A stretch of DNA of 64,000 nucleotides from Cercis canadensis (GCA_003255065.1 QAOA01000992.1:110939-174938), one strand, 5' to 3'; shown: positions 44,126 to 57,491, numbered from the stretch's first letter. Notes: generated by a model from the sequence alone, not told the origin. Numbers and translations are program-made.

Positions 44126-45432
44126 TGATAAGACATTATTTTATACTATTTATTTCCCTTATACTTAGTCTTTTAGTGTGTGTTTCTATTAATTTTTATG
44201 GCCCATAGACATATTTTGTAGATTTGGACTTGTTGGTGCTTATAGACTTTAATTGCATAATTGTTGATTTCTAGCACTGCTTACGTGTTTCACTATATCT
44301 TGAGCTACAGATGTCTGATTGATGCAATTCTAGTTTCGTAGGAAAGCTGATAGAAAATTATACATTTCACATGCAGAGTTCAGAAGCTAATTCTCGCGTC
44401 TGGATAACTTAAATTCGCATGGAAGCAGTCTAGATTTTTTGCACCTGCCTAGCATTGACTTGTTCTATTCCTTGGGCTTGCTTATTGGACCAGTACATGT
44501 TTATTAGACCAACATTTGCTTATTGGGCCAGCACACATGACACTAGGGCTTAATCATGTTTTTACCATTAATAATTTAGGAAATTAGGTTTATTTTGTAA
44601 TTAAGAAACTATTAGGAAACCTAGAGGAGGCAGGCAGCTACTATTTATTCTCAAGTTGTTGAGCAAAATAGGATACCACATAACCACATTATCATCAGAA
44701 GCTGCTGCCTCTTGTTCCTGTGTTCGAGTTTAAACCTTTACCTTTTGTTTAAGCCTTCCATGGAAGGCTAAGTACTTCTGTAATCAATTCAAGAGAAACC
44801 AAACTTGCTAATCCAAAGTTCTTGTGCTTTAATCCGAGTTTGATTTAATATAATTTGAATTACTACTTCTTCTCATCTTCATGTGATTGAATGGTACTTT
44901 GATTGCATGCTTTATATGAATTTAAATCGGTTAATTAGATTCATCATAGTAATCAGATTGATAATCATACTTTAAAGGTTTTTAATATATGGTTAACTTG
45001 GATAATTTGTTTCTTAAATTAATCTGGACTTAGTGATATAGAGCGATCGCCTAAATTCTTAATTCTAAGATTAATTGAATCCTGATTGGTAAATCAGTAG
45101 GAATTCTAAGTGTTACTGTTAGGGGTTCCAGGTAACACTTAACCAAGAATTAAATCAGATCTAGGTTATCTTTAGTGAACAAGGATGGATTAAGGTTTAG
45201 TTGCCTACTTGAGTTGATTACGTTTTCTTGTACTTGATCAATTCTGTTTATTACTTTCTGAGTACTTATTATACTGCATTCAACACAAACCCTCCCCTTT
45301 TTATTCTATTTATGCTTAAGTCCTAATAGATTAGTTGTTCTGGTGAATCCTTAGGAGACGACACTGGTTGCACTCTATACTACAAATCTGTTGCAATTAG
45401 TTTTGTAATTTTGTACAGTTTAGCACTCGTCA
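44126..45432 (+). mobile_element. solo LTR of the Athila-2 family
   Basis: The 1307 bp LTR (TGATAAGACATT ... GCACTCGTCA) has no internal region. It is flanked by GCGTG (44121-44125) and ACGTG (45433-45437), a 5 bp target duplication with one later change. The Tat RT frame continues across it (LRKH then AMRLN). It matches, in opposite orientation, the LTRs of the element at 46970-57491. Confidence 0.9.
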
Positions 45433-46086
45433 ACGTGCTTGCGGAGCTCGGTAAATGTCTCCTCTAGGTCGATCAGGTGGCTTTCTTCCAAGTGTGACTT
45501 CATGAGCATGTCGTTCACGTATACTTCAACATTCCACCCTATCTGGTTCTTGTAGACCTTGTCCATCAATCTTTGGTAAGTGGTTTTGACGTTCTTTAGT
45601 CCGAAAGGCATCACTTTATAGCAGTAAGTTGCCTTCTCGGTGATGAAGACCATTTTATCTTCATCGTTCAGGTGCATTCTGATTTGGTTGTACCCTAAAT
45701 AGGCATCCATGAAGCTTAGGAGCTTGTATCCTAATGCTCCATTGACGAGCTTGTCAATGCTCGGAAGGGGGTAGGGATCCTTTGTGCATGCCTTGTTGAG
45801 GTCGGAGTAGTCCATGCACATCCTCCATTTTTCGCTAGCTTTCTTTACCATCACGATGTTTGATAACTAGGTTGCGTAGGGTATTTCCCTAATGAACTCA
45901 GCATCAAGCAGCTTTGTTACTTCTTCTTGGATTGCTGCTTATCGCTCAGGTCTGACTACCCTTTTCTTTTGTCGGACTGGTTTTGCACCTATCCCAACAG
46001 CAAGTTTATGACAAATGAAATTTGGGTTTATACCTGGCATGTCAGTTGGTATCCATGCGAATAGGTCAGCGTTGGAAACTAGGAGG
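45433..46086 (-). pseudogene. Tat reverse transcriptase, N-terminal and palm part
   Basis: From 46086 the minus strand reads VSNADLFAWIPTDMPGI, the conserved lead-in to Tat RT. It continues with WRMCMDYSDLNKAC, PYPLPSIDKLV, SFMDAYLGYNQIRM, MPFGLKNVKTTYQRLM and the catalytic region VEVYVNDMLMKS (YVDD changed to YVND, so the first catalytic Asp is lost). The frame stops at the solo LTR at 45432. Confidence 0.85.
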
Positions 46087-46969
46087 TGATAAGACAATAT
46101 TTTACACTATTTGTTTTCCTTATACTTAGACTTTTAGTGTGTGTTTCTACTGATTTTCATAGTCTATAGACGTATTTTATGGATTTGGACTTGTTGGTAT
46201 TTTTGGACTTTAATTGCATAATTATTGATTTCTGATACTACTTACGTTTTTCACTATATCTTGAGCTACAGATGTCTGATTGATGCGATTCTAGTTCGTA
46301 GGAAAGCTGACAGAAAATACTACATTTCATATGAAAAGCCCACAAGCTGAAATTTGCATGTAAGAAGTCCAGATTTTCTGCATCCACCCAGCATCGACTT
46401 ATTCCATTCATTGGGCCTGCCTATTGGACCAGTACCTGTTTATCGGTCCAACATCTGCTATTTGGACCAGCACACATGTCACTAGGGTTTAATCACGTTT
46501 TCACCATTAAAGATTTAGGAAACTAGGTTTATTTTGCAATTAGGAAACCTAAAGGAGGCAGCCAGCTAGTATTTATCCTTAAGTTGTTGAGAATAATAGA
46601 GATCACCATATTATCATCAGAAGCTGCTGCCTCTTGTTCCTGAGTTTGAGTTTAGACCTTTGTTTTTTGTTTAAGCCTTCCATGGAGAGCTAAGTATTTC
46701 TGTAATCAATTCAAGAGGAACCAGACTTGTTAATCCAGAGTTTTTGTGCTTCAATCCGGGTTTGATTTAATACAATTTGATTGACTGCTTCTTCTCATCT
46801 TCATGTGATTAAATGGTATTTTAATTGCATGTGTTATATGAATTTAAATCGGTTGATTAAGTTCATCACAGTAATCAAATTGCTATCATATTTTAAAGGT
46901 CTTTAATATATGGTTAACTTGGACAATTCGTTTCTCAAATTAATCTGGACTTAGTGATATATAGCGGTT

Positions 46970-48269
46970 TGACGGGCGCCGAATCGTACAAAATTAAACT
47001 ACTAATTGTAAATAATTTGTAGTATAGGATGCAACCAATGTCGTCGCCCAAGGATTCACCAAAATAACTAATCTAGTAGGACTTTAAGCAAGAACAGAAT
47101 AAGCGGGGGTTTGTGTTGAATGGAGAATAATTAGAATTCAGAAAGCAGTAAAGAAGATTTAATCAAATAAGAGAAAACGCAATCAACTCAAGCAGGCAAC
47201 CAAACCTTAATCCATCCTTGTTCACTAAAGATAACCTAGATCTAATTTAATTCTTGGTTAAGTTTACTTGGAACCCCTAACAGTAACACTTAGAATTCCT
47301 ACTGATTTACCAATCAGGATTCAATTAATCATGGAATTAAGACTCTAGGCAACCGCTCTATATCACTAAGTCCAGATTAATTTAATAACCGAATTATCCA
47401 AGTTAACCATATATTAAAGACCTTTAAAGTATGATTATCAATCTGATTACTGTTATGAATCTAATCAACCGATTTAAATTCATACAAACATGCAATCAAA
47501 GTACCATTTAATCGCATGAAGAAAGGAAGAAGCAGTAATTCAAATTAAATCAAATCAAACCCAGTTGAAGCACAGGAACTCTGGATTATCAAGTTTGGCT
47601 CCTCTTGAATTGATTACAAACGAACTTAGCCCTCAATTGAAGGCTTAAACACAAGGTAAAAGTAGAAAAATGAACGCAGAAAATAGGAGGCAGCAGCTGC
47701 TCAAGGAAATTTCGTATCTCTTCTGGTTGGTTCTCTTTTCCGCAACAATCTTGAGAATAAATACTAGCTGGCTGCCTCCTCTAGGTTTCCTAATGACAAA
47801 ATAAACCTAGTTTCCTAAATTATTAATGGTAAAAATGTGATGAAGCCCTAGTGTCATGTGTGCTGGCCCAATAAGTAGATGTTGGCCCAAATAAACATGC
47901 TCTGGTCCAATAGGCAGGCCTAAGGAAAGGAATCAATAAATGCTGGGCGGATGCAGAAAATTTGGACTGCTTGCACACGAATTTCAGTTATCCAGAAGCA
48001 AGAATCAGCTTCTGGGCTCTTCATATGAAATGTAGGATTGTCTGTTAGCTTTCCAACGAAATTGGAATCACATCAATCTGACATTTTTGGCCAAAGATAT
48101 CATGAAAAAATTAAGCAGTGCCAGAATTCAACAGTTAAGCAATCAAAATCTATAAGCACCAACAAGTCCAAATTTACAAAACATGTCTAAAGGCTATAAA
48201 AATCAATAGAAACACACACTAAAAGACTAAGTATAAGGGAAACAAATAGTGTAAAATAATGTGTTATCA
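46970..48269 (-). repeat. 3' LTR of Athila-2
   Basis: It begins on the coding strand with TGATAACACATTATT at 48269, directly after the purine tract, and ends at 46970 with GGCGCCCGTCA. Confidence 0.93.
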
Positions 48270-48286
48270 AATTCCCCCACACTTAG
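48270..48286 (-). other. polypurine tract of Athila-2
   Basis: On the coding strand the sequence CTAAGTGTGGGGGAATT adjoins the LTR start. A second similar tract (CAAGTGTGGGG) lies internally at 49722-49735. Confidence 0.85.
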
Positions 48287-49826
48287 CTTTTTGCACTCCT
48301 GGGCAAAATCATAAGAAACAAACTAACTAGAATAAGAAAACAGTTCTCCAATCAAATCAAGAATGCAAAGATTAAGGTAAGAAAACAATTCAAACTTAAA
48401 GAATAGCAACACTCATGGAACAATATCTCTTGTCAACTAGAGAACACATAACATGAAAATTTCTTTTAATAGGAATGAGTCAAAGTAAATAGTCTCTCAC
48501 AAGATAAATCAATGCTCTCAATTCCCTCAAGTGTCTAAGGTAAGTATTTCTCTCCAATCATCCTATCAAAATCACACTACCATAAACTTGTTCACTTTCT
48601 TAGTCTCTACTACCTATGTCACATGCATAACACAAATCAAAAGGACTTTTAAGGGGTTGTAATGGAGAAAGGTAAAGGGATGACAATAATATGGAAAAAT
48701 TGCTAAAGCACCCAAGGAATCACAAAGAGCATCTAATAATGGAGAAATTCAAGTACTTAATGCATCTTGACTTTGGGCTTCAACTTATTTTTTTCTTTTC
48801 CCAAAACAACTTTATATATATTTTTTCATTTTTCTTCTTCTTTTTGAAGCATGACACTTAACAATTCAGCCACAACCAATTAGTCACAACTTGATGCTTT
48901 TTTTTTTTTGGGTAAGAATTCACTCTTTTTTTATTCAATGCAATGCTCTTCAATTCCTAAGGGTTGGGTAGGACATGATTTTACACTTAAGCTTGCAATG
49001 AGCTACACATGAAAGAAAGGATCATTAGGCTCAAAAGGGGAAATCAAATGATAACATCAAGGTTAGCTATTTGGTCAAGTAACTTCTTAAAGAAAGGAAT
49101 GCCTTAATCACTTTTATGGATGCATGTGCAAATGTGACTTCAACTAAGAAACAGAACAAGTTCTAGAGTGTCAAATTGATAGATGAAAACACACAAGAAA
49201 GAATCATGACATATGACTCAAATCCTCACAGCTTATAAGACTACCAAGAATCAACTCATCCAAATTAAATTTTTGTTTCCTACCACTTAAATCCAAGAAG
49301 CAAGATAATTGTCCACTTATGTTGTAGCACTTTAGAATCAAAATTGCTTCAAACTACTCTCTTCACAACTCTTAAATTAATTGGAAAGAACCAGAAAATT
49401 CTAAAAAGAAAACAGAAAAATAGCAAAGCAAAAAGAAAATAGAAAACATAATTTTAAATGACAAAAACAGCAAAGCAGAATAACAGAAAATAGTGAAACA
49501 ACATCCTAAAAGCATAGAAAACAGTGAGCAGAAAACCTAAAAATAGTCAAACAGTGAATTAAATAACAGAAAACAACATATAGAAAGTTTTTAAAAACAC
49601 CAAAATAGAAAACTATGCCTAAAATAGAAAACAGAAAACACACAAAAATTAAAACAGAAACAGAAACTCAAAAACAGCAAAACATAAAGCATAAAAACAC
49701 ATACAGCAGGCTAATCACTTCCCCACACTTGAATTTTTGGAGTGTCTTCAATGCAAAGCACAAAGCAAACAGTAAAAGCAAGACACTAAAAATAAAAGAG
49801 AAAGGGAAATAAAACAACCTGTGGGT
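48287..49826 (-). other. 3' non-coding region of Athila-2
   Basis: About 1.5 kb without a coding frame, rich in A and in AAACAGAAAA-type repeats (49380-49700). The env-position ORF and palindrome array found in Athila-1 are absent. Confidence 0.6.
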
Positions 49827-50378
49827 TTAAGTCTCATAGAGGGCAGCAAACAAGTGCACCTCCTCCACCACTTGCTCTTGAAAACTCTCATAAAAAGGTT
49901 TTAGTCGATATCCGTTCACTGGGAAAGTCTTATTGGTTGCTTCATTCTTGATCTCAACTACATCATAAAGGAAGACATGAGTCATCACAAAAGGACCCAT
50001 CCATCGAGAACGAAGCTTGTCGGGCATTAGCTTGAGACGGGAGTTGTAGAGCAGCACTTTCTGACCAATGTGGAACTCTTTTAACATCTTGTCATGGACA
50101 GCCTTGGTCTTTTCTTTATAGATTCTGGAATTCTCATAAGCCTCTAACCAGATTTCATCAAGTTCTTGCAGGTGGAGCTTCCTCTGTGATCCGGCTTAGG
50201 CTAAATCAAGATTACACTGCTTCACAGCCCAATACGCCTTATGCTCAGTCTCCACTGGAAGGTGACATGCCTTGCCAAAGGCTAGCCTGTAAAGGGACAT
50301 ACCTATAGGGGTCTTGTAGGCAGTTCGATAGGCCCACAATGCATCATCCAAACGCAGGCTCCAATCTTTTCTGTTGGG
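49827..50378 (-). pseudogene. Athila-2 integrase C-terminal part
   Basis: In the same frame as the upstream pol but after a TAG at about 50379. It contains [33 protein letters not shown], a TAA near 50200, [15 protein letters not shown] and [20 protein letters not shown], typical of Athila integrase tails. Confidence 0.85.
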
Positions 50379-52454
50379 CTAGACAGTCTTCTCTAAAATT
50401 TGCTTGATCTCCCTATTTGACACCTCTGCTTGCCCATTGGTCTGTGGATGGTAAGGGGTTGATACCTTATGCACCACACCATACTTTCTCAACAAAGCAG
50501 CCATGTGCCTATTGCAGAAGTGAGAACCTTGGTCACTGATGATGGCTCTTGGAACGTCGAACCTGCAGAAAATGTGAGTCTTGACAAAATCTAAGACAAC
50601 ACGAGAATCGTCAATCCGGGTGGCCTTGGCCTCTAGCCATTTAGAAACATAGTCCACAGCTAAAAGAATATACACAAAACCAAAAGAAGTAGGGAAAGAA
50701 CCCATGAAATCGATGCCCCAAACATCAAATATCTCACAAAACAGCAAAGGCTGTTGAGGCATCTCATTCCTACGGGAAATATTACCTGTCCGTTGGCATT
50801 GGGCACAATTCTTACAAAAGCTGTATGCATCATGAAATAGGGTAGGCGAATAGAGTCCAAAATTTAAAACTTTACGAGCAGTGCGCTGAGGTCCAAAATG
50901 ACCACTACATGCAGAAGTATGACAGAACTGCAACACAGACTCAGACTCATGTCCAGGCACACACCTCCTAATTACTTGGTCACTACACAGTCTCCACAAG
51001 TAGGGGTCATCCCACACATAATGTTTGGATTCACTTTTAAGCTTATCTACTTGATGCTTCTTAAAATAAATAGGTAAATCAAAAATAACTATGTAGTTTA
51101 CCAAGCCAACATACCAAAGATCTGTACCTTGCAGCTGATAAAGCTGCTCATCCGGGAAGGTCTCTCTGATGGGAAGGCTGTCCAAAGTCAGTGGTATCTG
51201 ACTCAGGTGATCTGCTACCAAGTTCTCAGCTCCACTCTTGTCTCTGATCTTAAGGTCAAATTCTTGCAAGAGCAGCATCCACCTAATGAGCCTAGGCTTC
51301 GCATCCGGCTTCTTGAGCAAGTACTTTAAAGCTGCATGATCAGAGAAAGCAATGACTTTAGAATTAAGCAAATATGAACGGAATTTATCCAAAGCAAACA
51401 CAATAGCAAGGAGCTCTTTCTCAGTAGTGGTGTAATTTGTTTGGGCAGCATCCAAAGTGCGAGAGGCATAATAAATCACGTGGGACAGCTTGTCCACTCG
51501 CTGTGCAAGGACAGCACCTACTGCAAAGTTTGATGCATCGTAAATGAGCTCGAAAGGAAACTCCCAGTTAGGTGGCTGCATGATGGGAAGGGAGGTAAGA
51601 CTTTGCTTCAGCTGATCAAAGGCTACTCTGCACTGCTTATCAAAGTCAAAATCCACTTCTTTTTGGAGAAGCTTAAACAATAGCAAGGCAATCTTACTAA
51701 AGTCCTGGATGAATCGCTTGTAAAACCCTGCATGACCAAGAAAGGGACGCACTTCCCGCACACAAGTGGGGTAGGGTAAAGAGGAAATAACATCTATCTC
51801 AGCCTTATCTACTTCAATGTCTTTGCTAGAAATTACATGCCCTAAAACGATGTCTTGTTTTACCATGAAGTGACATTTCTCAAAATTAAGAACAAGGTTA
51901 GTCTCAATGCATCTATCTAGTACTCTAGCAAGGCTATCTAAACATGCATCAAAAGAGGAGTCATAGATAGTAAAGTCATCCATGAATACTTCCATGCAGT
52001 GTTCTAAAAAATCAAAAAATATGCTCACCATACACCGCTGGAATGTACCAGGGGCATTACACAGGCCAAAGGGCATCCTCCTATATGCAAATGTGCCGAA
52101 GGGGCATGTGAAAGTCGTCTTCTCCTGATCCTCTGGGGCTATGTGAATCTGGAAGTAGCCTGAGAAGCCATCCAAGAAGCAATAATGGGACTTCCCTGCT
52201 AGTCTCTCTAACATCTGATCAATAAAGGGCAGAGGGAAGTGATAATTCTTTGTCGCCTGGTTGAGTCTTCTATAATCAATGCAGACGCGCCAGCTGTTCT
52301 GCACTCTGGTGGGGATCAACTCATTCTTCTCATTGGCTACCACAGTTATGTCACTCTTCTTTGGAATCACTTGAACTGGACTCACCCATTTGCTGTCTGA
52401 GATGGGGTAGATAATGCCAGCTGACAACAGCTTGCTCACTTCTTTCTTGACCAC
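50379..52454 (-). pseudogene. Athila-2 RT-RNaseH-integrase core
   Basis: 691 codons open. RT motifs are [43 protein letters not shown] and the catalytic FMDDF near 51980. RNase H motifs are [23 protein letters not shown] and [11 protein letters not shown]. Integrase carries CAQCQRTGN and DDE residues in [16 protein letters not shown] and QAEVSNRE. The first residues follow a TAG at about 52488 that separates it from the upstream protease linker. Enzymes look intact, but the stops at both ends interrupt the polyprotein. Confidence 0.9.
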
Positions 52455-52487
52455 ATCCAGAATAAACGGGTTAAGTCGCCTTTGGGG

Positions 52488-53027
52488 CTACCTCACTGGT
52501 TTAGCTTCTTCCTCCAATAAAATCCTATGCATACAAGTGGAGGGGCTAATGCCAGGAATATCTGCAAGTGTCCATCCAATGGCTGCCTTCCGCTGCTTCA
52601 GAATCTGCAACAACCTCTCTTCCTGTTCAGGTTGCAGATTGTTGGCTATGATGACTAGCAGCTTCTCTTCTGCTTCTAGGAAAGCATACTTGAGATGGTC
52701 AGGTAACGGTTTCAGCTCAAGAATGGATGGCTGCTGCACAGAGGGAACTAGCTTGGTTGGAGAAACCAAGTCTGCTGTGTGAAGCTCAGAAACACTTGCA
52801 AGCTCTGCACTATGCTTTAAAACAGTCTCATCATATCCCATACATGCAGAAATTTCAGAACAAGCAGTACAATTTCCATCACAATTAGCCCATGTAGAAC
52901 ACTCGAAAGTATCAAGCAAACCTACTATATCAGGAAATTCAGCTACTAATTCAGCATGCGCATCATCAACTAGCAGGTCTATGACATCTATTTGGAACAC
53001 TGAATGCTCTTCTAGAGGGTGTTTCAT
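52488..53027 (-). pseudogene. Athila-2 linker between protease and RT
   Basis: 179 codons in frame with RT. It contains ELKPLPDHLKYAFLEAEEKL, then RLLQILKQRKAAIGWTLADI and STCMHRILLEEEAKPVR, the lead-in to Athila RT. In Athila-1 the corresponding stretch carries the single TAG. Confidence 0.85.
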
Positions 53028-53066
53028 GGCATCACATAAATTAAAGTGAATTACAGTATCACTAAA

Positions 53067-53612
53067 TTACATGGAAAGGGTACCAACATGCACATCAATT
53101 ATGGTCTTATCAGTTTTAAGGAAGAGTCTACCCAAGATCAAAGGGGCATGTCCAGACATAGACTCATCCTCTATATTTAACACATAAAAATCAGCTGGAA
53201 AAATTAAATCATTTACCCTAACCAAAACATCCTCAAGAAGGCTTGCAGGATATGTTGTGCTTCTGTTACCAAGCTGAATGACTACTCCAGTGGGCTTCAG
53301 TTCTCCAATCTGCAGTGATGAATAGATGGACTTGGGCATCACGTTGATTGAAGCTCCCAGTTCTAGCATGGCATTTGTAAATTGTTTGTCTCCAATAGTG
53401 CAGGGAATGGTGAAAGTCCCAGGATCAGTGCACTTGGATGGAAAATTAGGTTGAATCATGGCTGACACGTTTCTTCCCATGCTCACTTTCTCATTACCCT
53501 TCAGCTTCTTCTTGTGGGTACACAAATCCTTAAGAAACCTTGCATACTTGGGAATCTGTTTGATGGCTTCCAGGAGAAGTATATTGACTTCTACCTTCCT
53601 GAAAGTATCCAT
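53067..53612 (-). pseudogene. Athila-2 protease, active-site Asp replaced
   Basis: It includes FSIPCTI-like FTIPCTIGDKQFTNAML then ELGASINVMPKSIY and ILGRLFLKTDKTIIDV. The retropepsin active site is normally D-L-G-A-S; here it is E-L-G-A-S, a conservative change that should abolish catalysis. The same region in Athila-1 is intact. Confidence 0.85.
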
Positions 53613-54206
53613 GATCTCTCTATCTAGCTCATGCTCAGCAATTTTCTTGGACTGCGTAATTTTATTTGGAAAAGGGAGAGGAATGTCGGGGGTAGAGCTC
53701 TCTGCCCATCCTGAAGGTGGAATGACTGCTGTTTTGGGATAGCTTTAGGGGTTACAGGGTCTAGATTTTTTTTCTTGGACAGAATTGAGGACTGTGGAAG
53801 ACAGGCTAGGTTTTGGAGTACTCACTTCTTTACCACTGCGCAGGGTTATGGCACTCACATTGCCTCTTGGATTGGTGACTGTCTGAGAAGGTAAACTGCC
53901 AAAACCTTGAGACTTCAACTCACTAATGGTGCTTGCAAGTTGACCTATCTAAGTCTCAAAGCTCTGAATGCTAGTCTCAGTCCTCTATTGGAATTGGATG
54001 TTGCTGCTTGCCAATTGCTTCACTAAGTTTTTCAAGCTCGGTTTTGGCTTGTTAATTGGCTGCACAGGTTGCTTCATTGGTGCTTGGAACTGCTGGTTGT
54101 TGGAACCTGCATTGTACCTAGGCTGTTGTGGCAGGTACGTTTGTTGTTGCTGCTGCTGGTAAGGTTAGCCAGAATTGCCTCCATACCTTAAATTAGGGTG
54201 ATCTCT

Positions 54207-55303
54207 CTAGCCAGGGTTGTAGGTGGAGGAGTGGAGGTCATATCTGGGCTGCTGGTAAGGTCTGCCAGGAAAGACTTCAGCCACTACTTCAGTGTTATCT
54301 TGGAGAGTAGGGCACTGATCTATTGGATGATTAGACAGGGAACAAATTCCACATAGCTTGGCATGAGCTTGAACCGATGTGTGCCCCATTGCTAGCTGTC
54401 TAACCAAGGAGGTCAGTTCCTCCAAACGAGTCTCCACCCTCCGTTGATTTGTCATCTGCACCTCATTCACTTCTCTAGTTGGGGTGATCATCCTTGTGCC
54501 AAATTATTGTGCATTGTCTGACATTTTGGATATTAAATCTCTTGTAGCTGCAGGGGTCTTGTCCACTAAGGCACCTCCAAAAGCAGCATCCACATAGCCT
54601 CGATCCATAGGAAGAAGTCCTTCGTAGAAATACTGGATGAGCAACTGGTCACTGATTTGATGATGGGGGCAGCTTCCACAAAGTTTCTTGAATCTCTCCC
54701 AGTACTCATGTAGTGTCTCTCCATTGTTTTGCCTTATGCCACATATATCTTTCCTGATGGCAGCAGATCTAGAGGCAGGGAAAAACTTTTCAAGGAAGCA
54801 CCTATTCATGTCATTCTAGCTTGTGATGGTGGACGACTGCAGGTTATATAGCCAATCCTTTACTACTCCATCTAATGAAAAAGGGAAGACCCTCAGCTTT
54901 ATTTGCTCCTCTGTGATTCCTTGAGGTCTCATGGTGGAACACACTGTGTGAAACTCCTTTAAGTGCTTGTGAGGCTCTTCACCTGCAAGTCCATGAAACT
55001 TTGGAAGCAAGTGTATTAATCCAGACTTTAACTCAAAATTGACATCTAAATCAGGATAGTGAATACACAAAGCTGGTAGTTATCATCAGGGGCAACCAAC
55101 TCCTTAAGAGTCCTAGCCCTAGCATGCATGTCATTATTTCCAGCCTCATTATTAGTAGCAAGATCAACCACAGGATTAATGTCATTGGCAGCCATATTAT
55201 GCTCTATATGATTAGGAATTCTACGTGCCCTAGCAAGTGTGTGCAAAGTTTTCTCTATTTCAGAATCACCTTCAAGTAGTTCAAAATGAGAGGACCGAGT
55301 CAT
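54207..55303 (-). pseudogene. Athila-2 gag
   Basis: The start at 55303 gives HFELLEGDSEIEKTLHTLAR, the Athila gag N-terminus. A frame change near 55075 leads to the rest: FELKSGLIHLLPKFHGLAGE, VFPFSLDGVVKDWLYNLQSS, FFPASRSAAIRKDICGIRQN and the knuckle region CGICSLSNHPIDQC (54360-54320). Stops near 54813 and 54495 and others further on break it. A Gln-rich linker follows at 54200-53950. Confidence 0.85.
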
Positions 55304-56169
55304 ACAACATGCAAATCAAAAGACAACAACACTCTAAAACACACTAGAACACACAGAAACAGTAAAATAGTGAATCAATGAAAGGAAAGTGTAAAAACCA
55401 AAACACACCAAAAGTACTAGACAAAGGCAAAAAGACACCAAAATGACACTAGTTGACCCATCTAAACATTTTTAAAAAAATTTCTACCACCACAGCATGA
55501 AAGCTTGATGAAAATGAAACTCAAAATCAAATAAAAAAATTTTAAAAATTGAAAAAGGGGTTCAAACGGTGGAATTTGGCCAAGATAGGGTGGTGCTCAA
55601 TGCTTTAGAATTGAGTTATATTTCTCACACCGTTTTCCTTCAACTAACCAACTTTTAGCTCAATCAGAGCAAAAAAATCCGTACATAATTTTTACTCGTA
55701 AAATCGCAAATTCATGCCAAAACGTTAGGAAAACAGGGAAAAATTTGAGAATAGGCACAAGAATTCACATAATGGGAACCTAAAACGGCAAGGCAAACAA
55801 GACAGTAAGAAAAACAATAATTACAGAGCTCACACAATATAGAAATTTTGCCAAAAAGTGAACTCAGAATAGTGGCAAAGGAGACAGAACAAGGGCAATA
55901 ATAGCACAAAATTTAGCTCACAGTGCTTCTCACAAAGCAATTTCTCTGTCCACTAATTTGCAGCTCAATCCCAGTTGGTCATAATAAAAAATAAGACAGA
56001 AACAGAAACACTAAACAGAGAAAGAAAACTTAAATAGATAAGGAAAACAAAATAGGAAAGCAAGTAGAACAGGATGAAAACGAATGAAGGAAAATTACCA
56101 GAAACAAGAAAAATAAGCAAACAAAATAGTAACAAAAGAGTCTTAAGAGGATTAATATGCTAAGTGAAA
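55304..56169 (-). other. 5' leader of Athila-2
   Basis: About 0.87 kb between the primer-binding site and gag, A/T-rich on the coding strand, with no coding motif. Confidence 0.6.
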
Positions 56170-56187
56170 TCCCTGGCAACTGCGCCA
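56170..56187 (-). other. primer-binding site of Athila-2, tRNA-Asp type
   Basis: On the coding strand TGGCGCAGTTGCCAGGGA lies six bases after the 5' LTR. It matches the tRNA-Asp site of Athila-1 with two differences. Confidence 0.88.
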
Positions 56188-56193
56188 AAATTT

Positions 56194-57491
56194 TGACGGG
56201 TGCCGAACCGTACAAAATTAAACTACTAATTGCAACTAATTTGTAGTATAGGATGCAACCAGTGTCGTTTCCCAAGGATTCACCAGAACAACTAATCTAG
56301 TAGGACTTTAAGCAAGAACATAATAAGGGGGAGTTTGTGTTGAATGCAGAATAATTAGAATCCAGAAAGCAGTAAACAAGATTTAATCAAATAAGAGAAA
56401 ACACAATCAACTCAAGCAGGCAACCAAACCTTAATCCATCCTTGTTCACTAAAGATACCCTAGATCTGATTTAATTCTTGGTTAAGTGTTACATGGAACC
56501 CTTAACAGTAACACTTAGAATTCCTACTGATTTACCAATAAGGATTCAATTAGTCATGGAATTAAGACTTTAGGCAACTGCTCTATATCACTAAGTCCAG
56601 ATTAATTTAATAACCGAATTATCCAAGTTAACCATATATTAAAGACCTTTAAAGTATGATTATCAATCTGATTACTGTTATGAATCTAATCAACCTATTT
56701 AAATTCATAAAAACATGCAATCAAAGTACCATTCAATCGCATGAAGAAGGGAAGAAGCAGTAATTCAAATTAAATCAAATCAAACCTGGTTGAAACACAA
56801 GAACTCTGGATTATCAAGTTTGGCTCATCTTGAATTGATTACAAACGAACTTAGCCCTCCATTGAAGGCTTAAACACAAGGTAAAAGTAGAAAAATGAAC
56901 TCAGAAAATAGGAGGCAGCAGCTGCTCAAGGCAATTTCGTATCTCTTCTAGTTGGTTCTCTTTTGCTCAACAATCTTGAGAATAAATACTAGCTGGTTGC
57001 CTCCTCTAAGTTTCCTAATTACAAAATAAACCTAGCTTCCTAAATTATTAATGGTAAAAACGTGATGAAGCCCTAGTGTCATGTGTGCTGGCCCAATAAG
57101 TAGATGTTGGCCCAAATAAACATGCTCTGGTCCAATAGGCAGGCCTAAGGAAAGGAATCAGTAAATGCTAGGCGGATGCAGAAAATCTGGACTGCTTGCA
57201 CGCGAATTTCAGTTATCCATACGTAAGAATCAGCTTCTGGCTCTTCTATTGAAATGTAGGATTTTCTGTCAGCTTTCCAACGAAACTGGAATCACATCAA
57301 TCTGACATTTGTAGCCAAAGATATCGTGAAAAATGTATAGTGCCAGAATTCAACAGTTAAGCAATTAAAATCTATAAGCACCAACAAGTCCAAATTTACA
57401 AAACATGTCTAAAGGCTATAAAAATCACTAGAAACACACACTAAAAGACTAAGTATAAGGGAAACAAATAGTGTAAAATAATTTGTTATCA
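56194..57491 (-). repeat. 5' LTR of Athila-2
   Basis: Its ends match those of the 3' LTR (TGATAACA at 57491, GGCACCCGTCA at 56194) and it adjoins the target duplication CGGTT at 57492. Confidence 0.93.

Larger units (their letters stand above)
46970..57491 (-). mobile_element. complete Athila-lineage element (Athila-2)
   Basis: Two LTRs of about 1.3 kb (46970-48269 and 56194-57491) flank gag, protease, RT-RNaseH and integrase on the minus strand. The target duplication CGGTT is perfect (46965-46969 and 57492-57496). The LTRs run TGATAACA to CCCGTCA. It lacks the env-position ORF of Athila-1. About 15 differences in the first 205 bp between the LTRs, counted by eye at the outer 46970/56194 ends, indicate an old insertion. 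Confidence 0.93.

Noticed and set aside
49615-49812. Lys-rich plus-strand frame
   Set aside because: It is the antisense reading of A-rich non-coding DNA in Athila-2.
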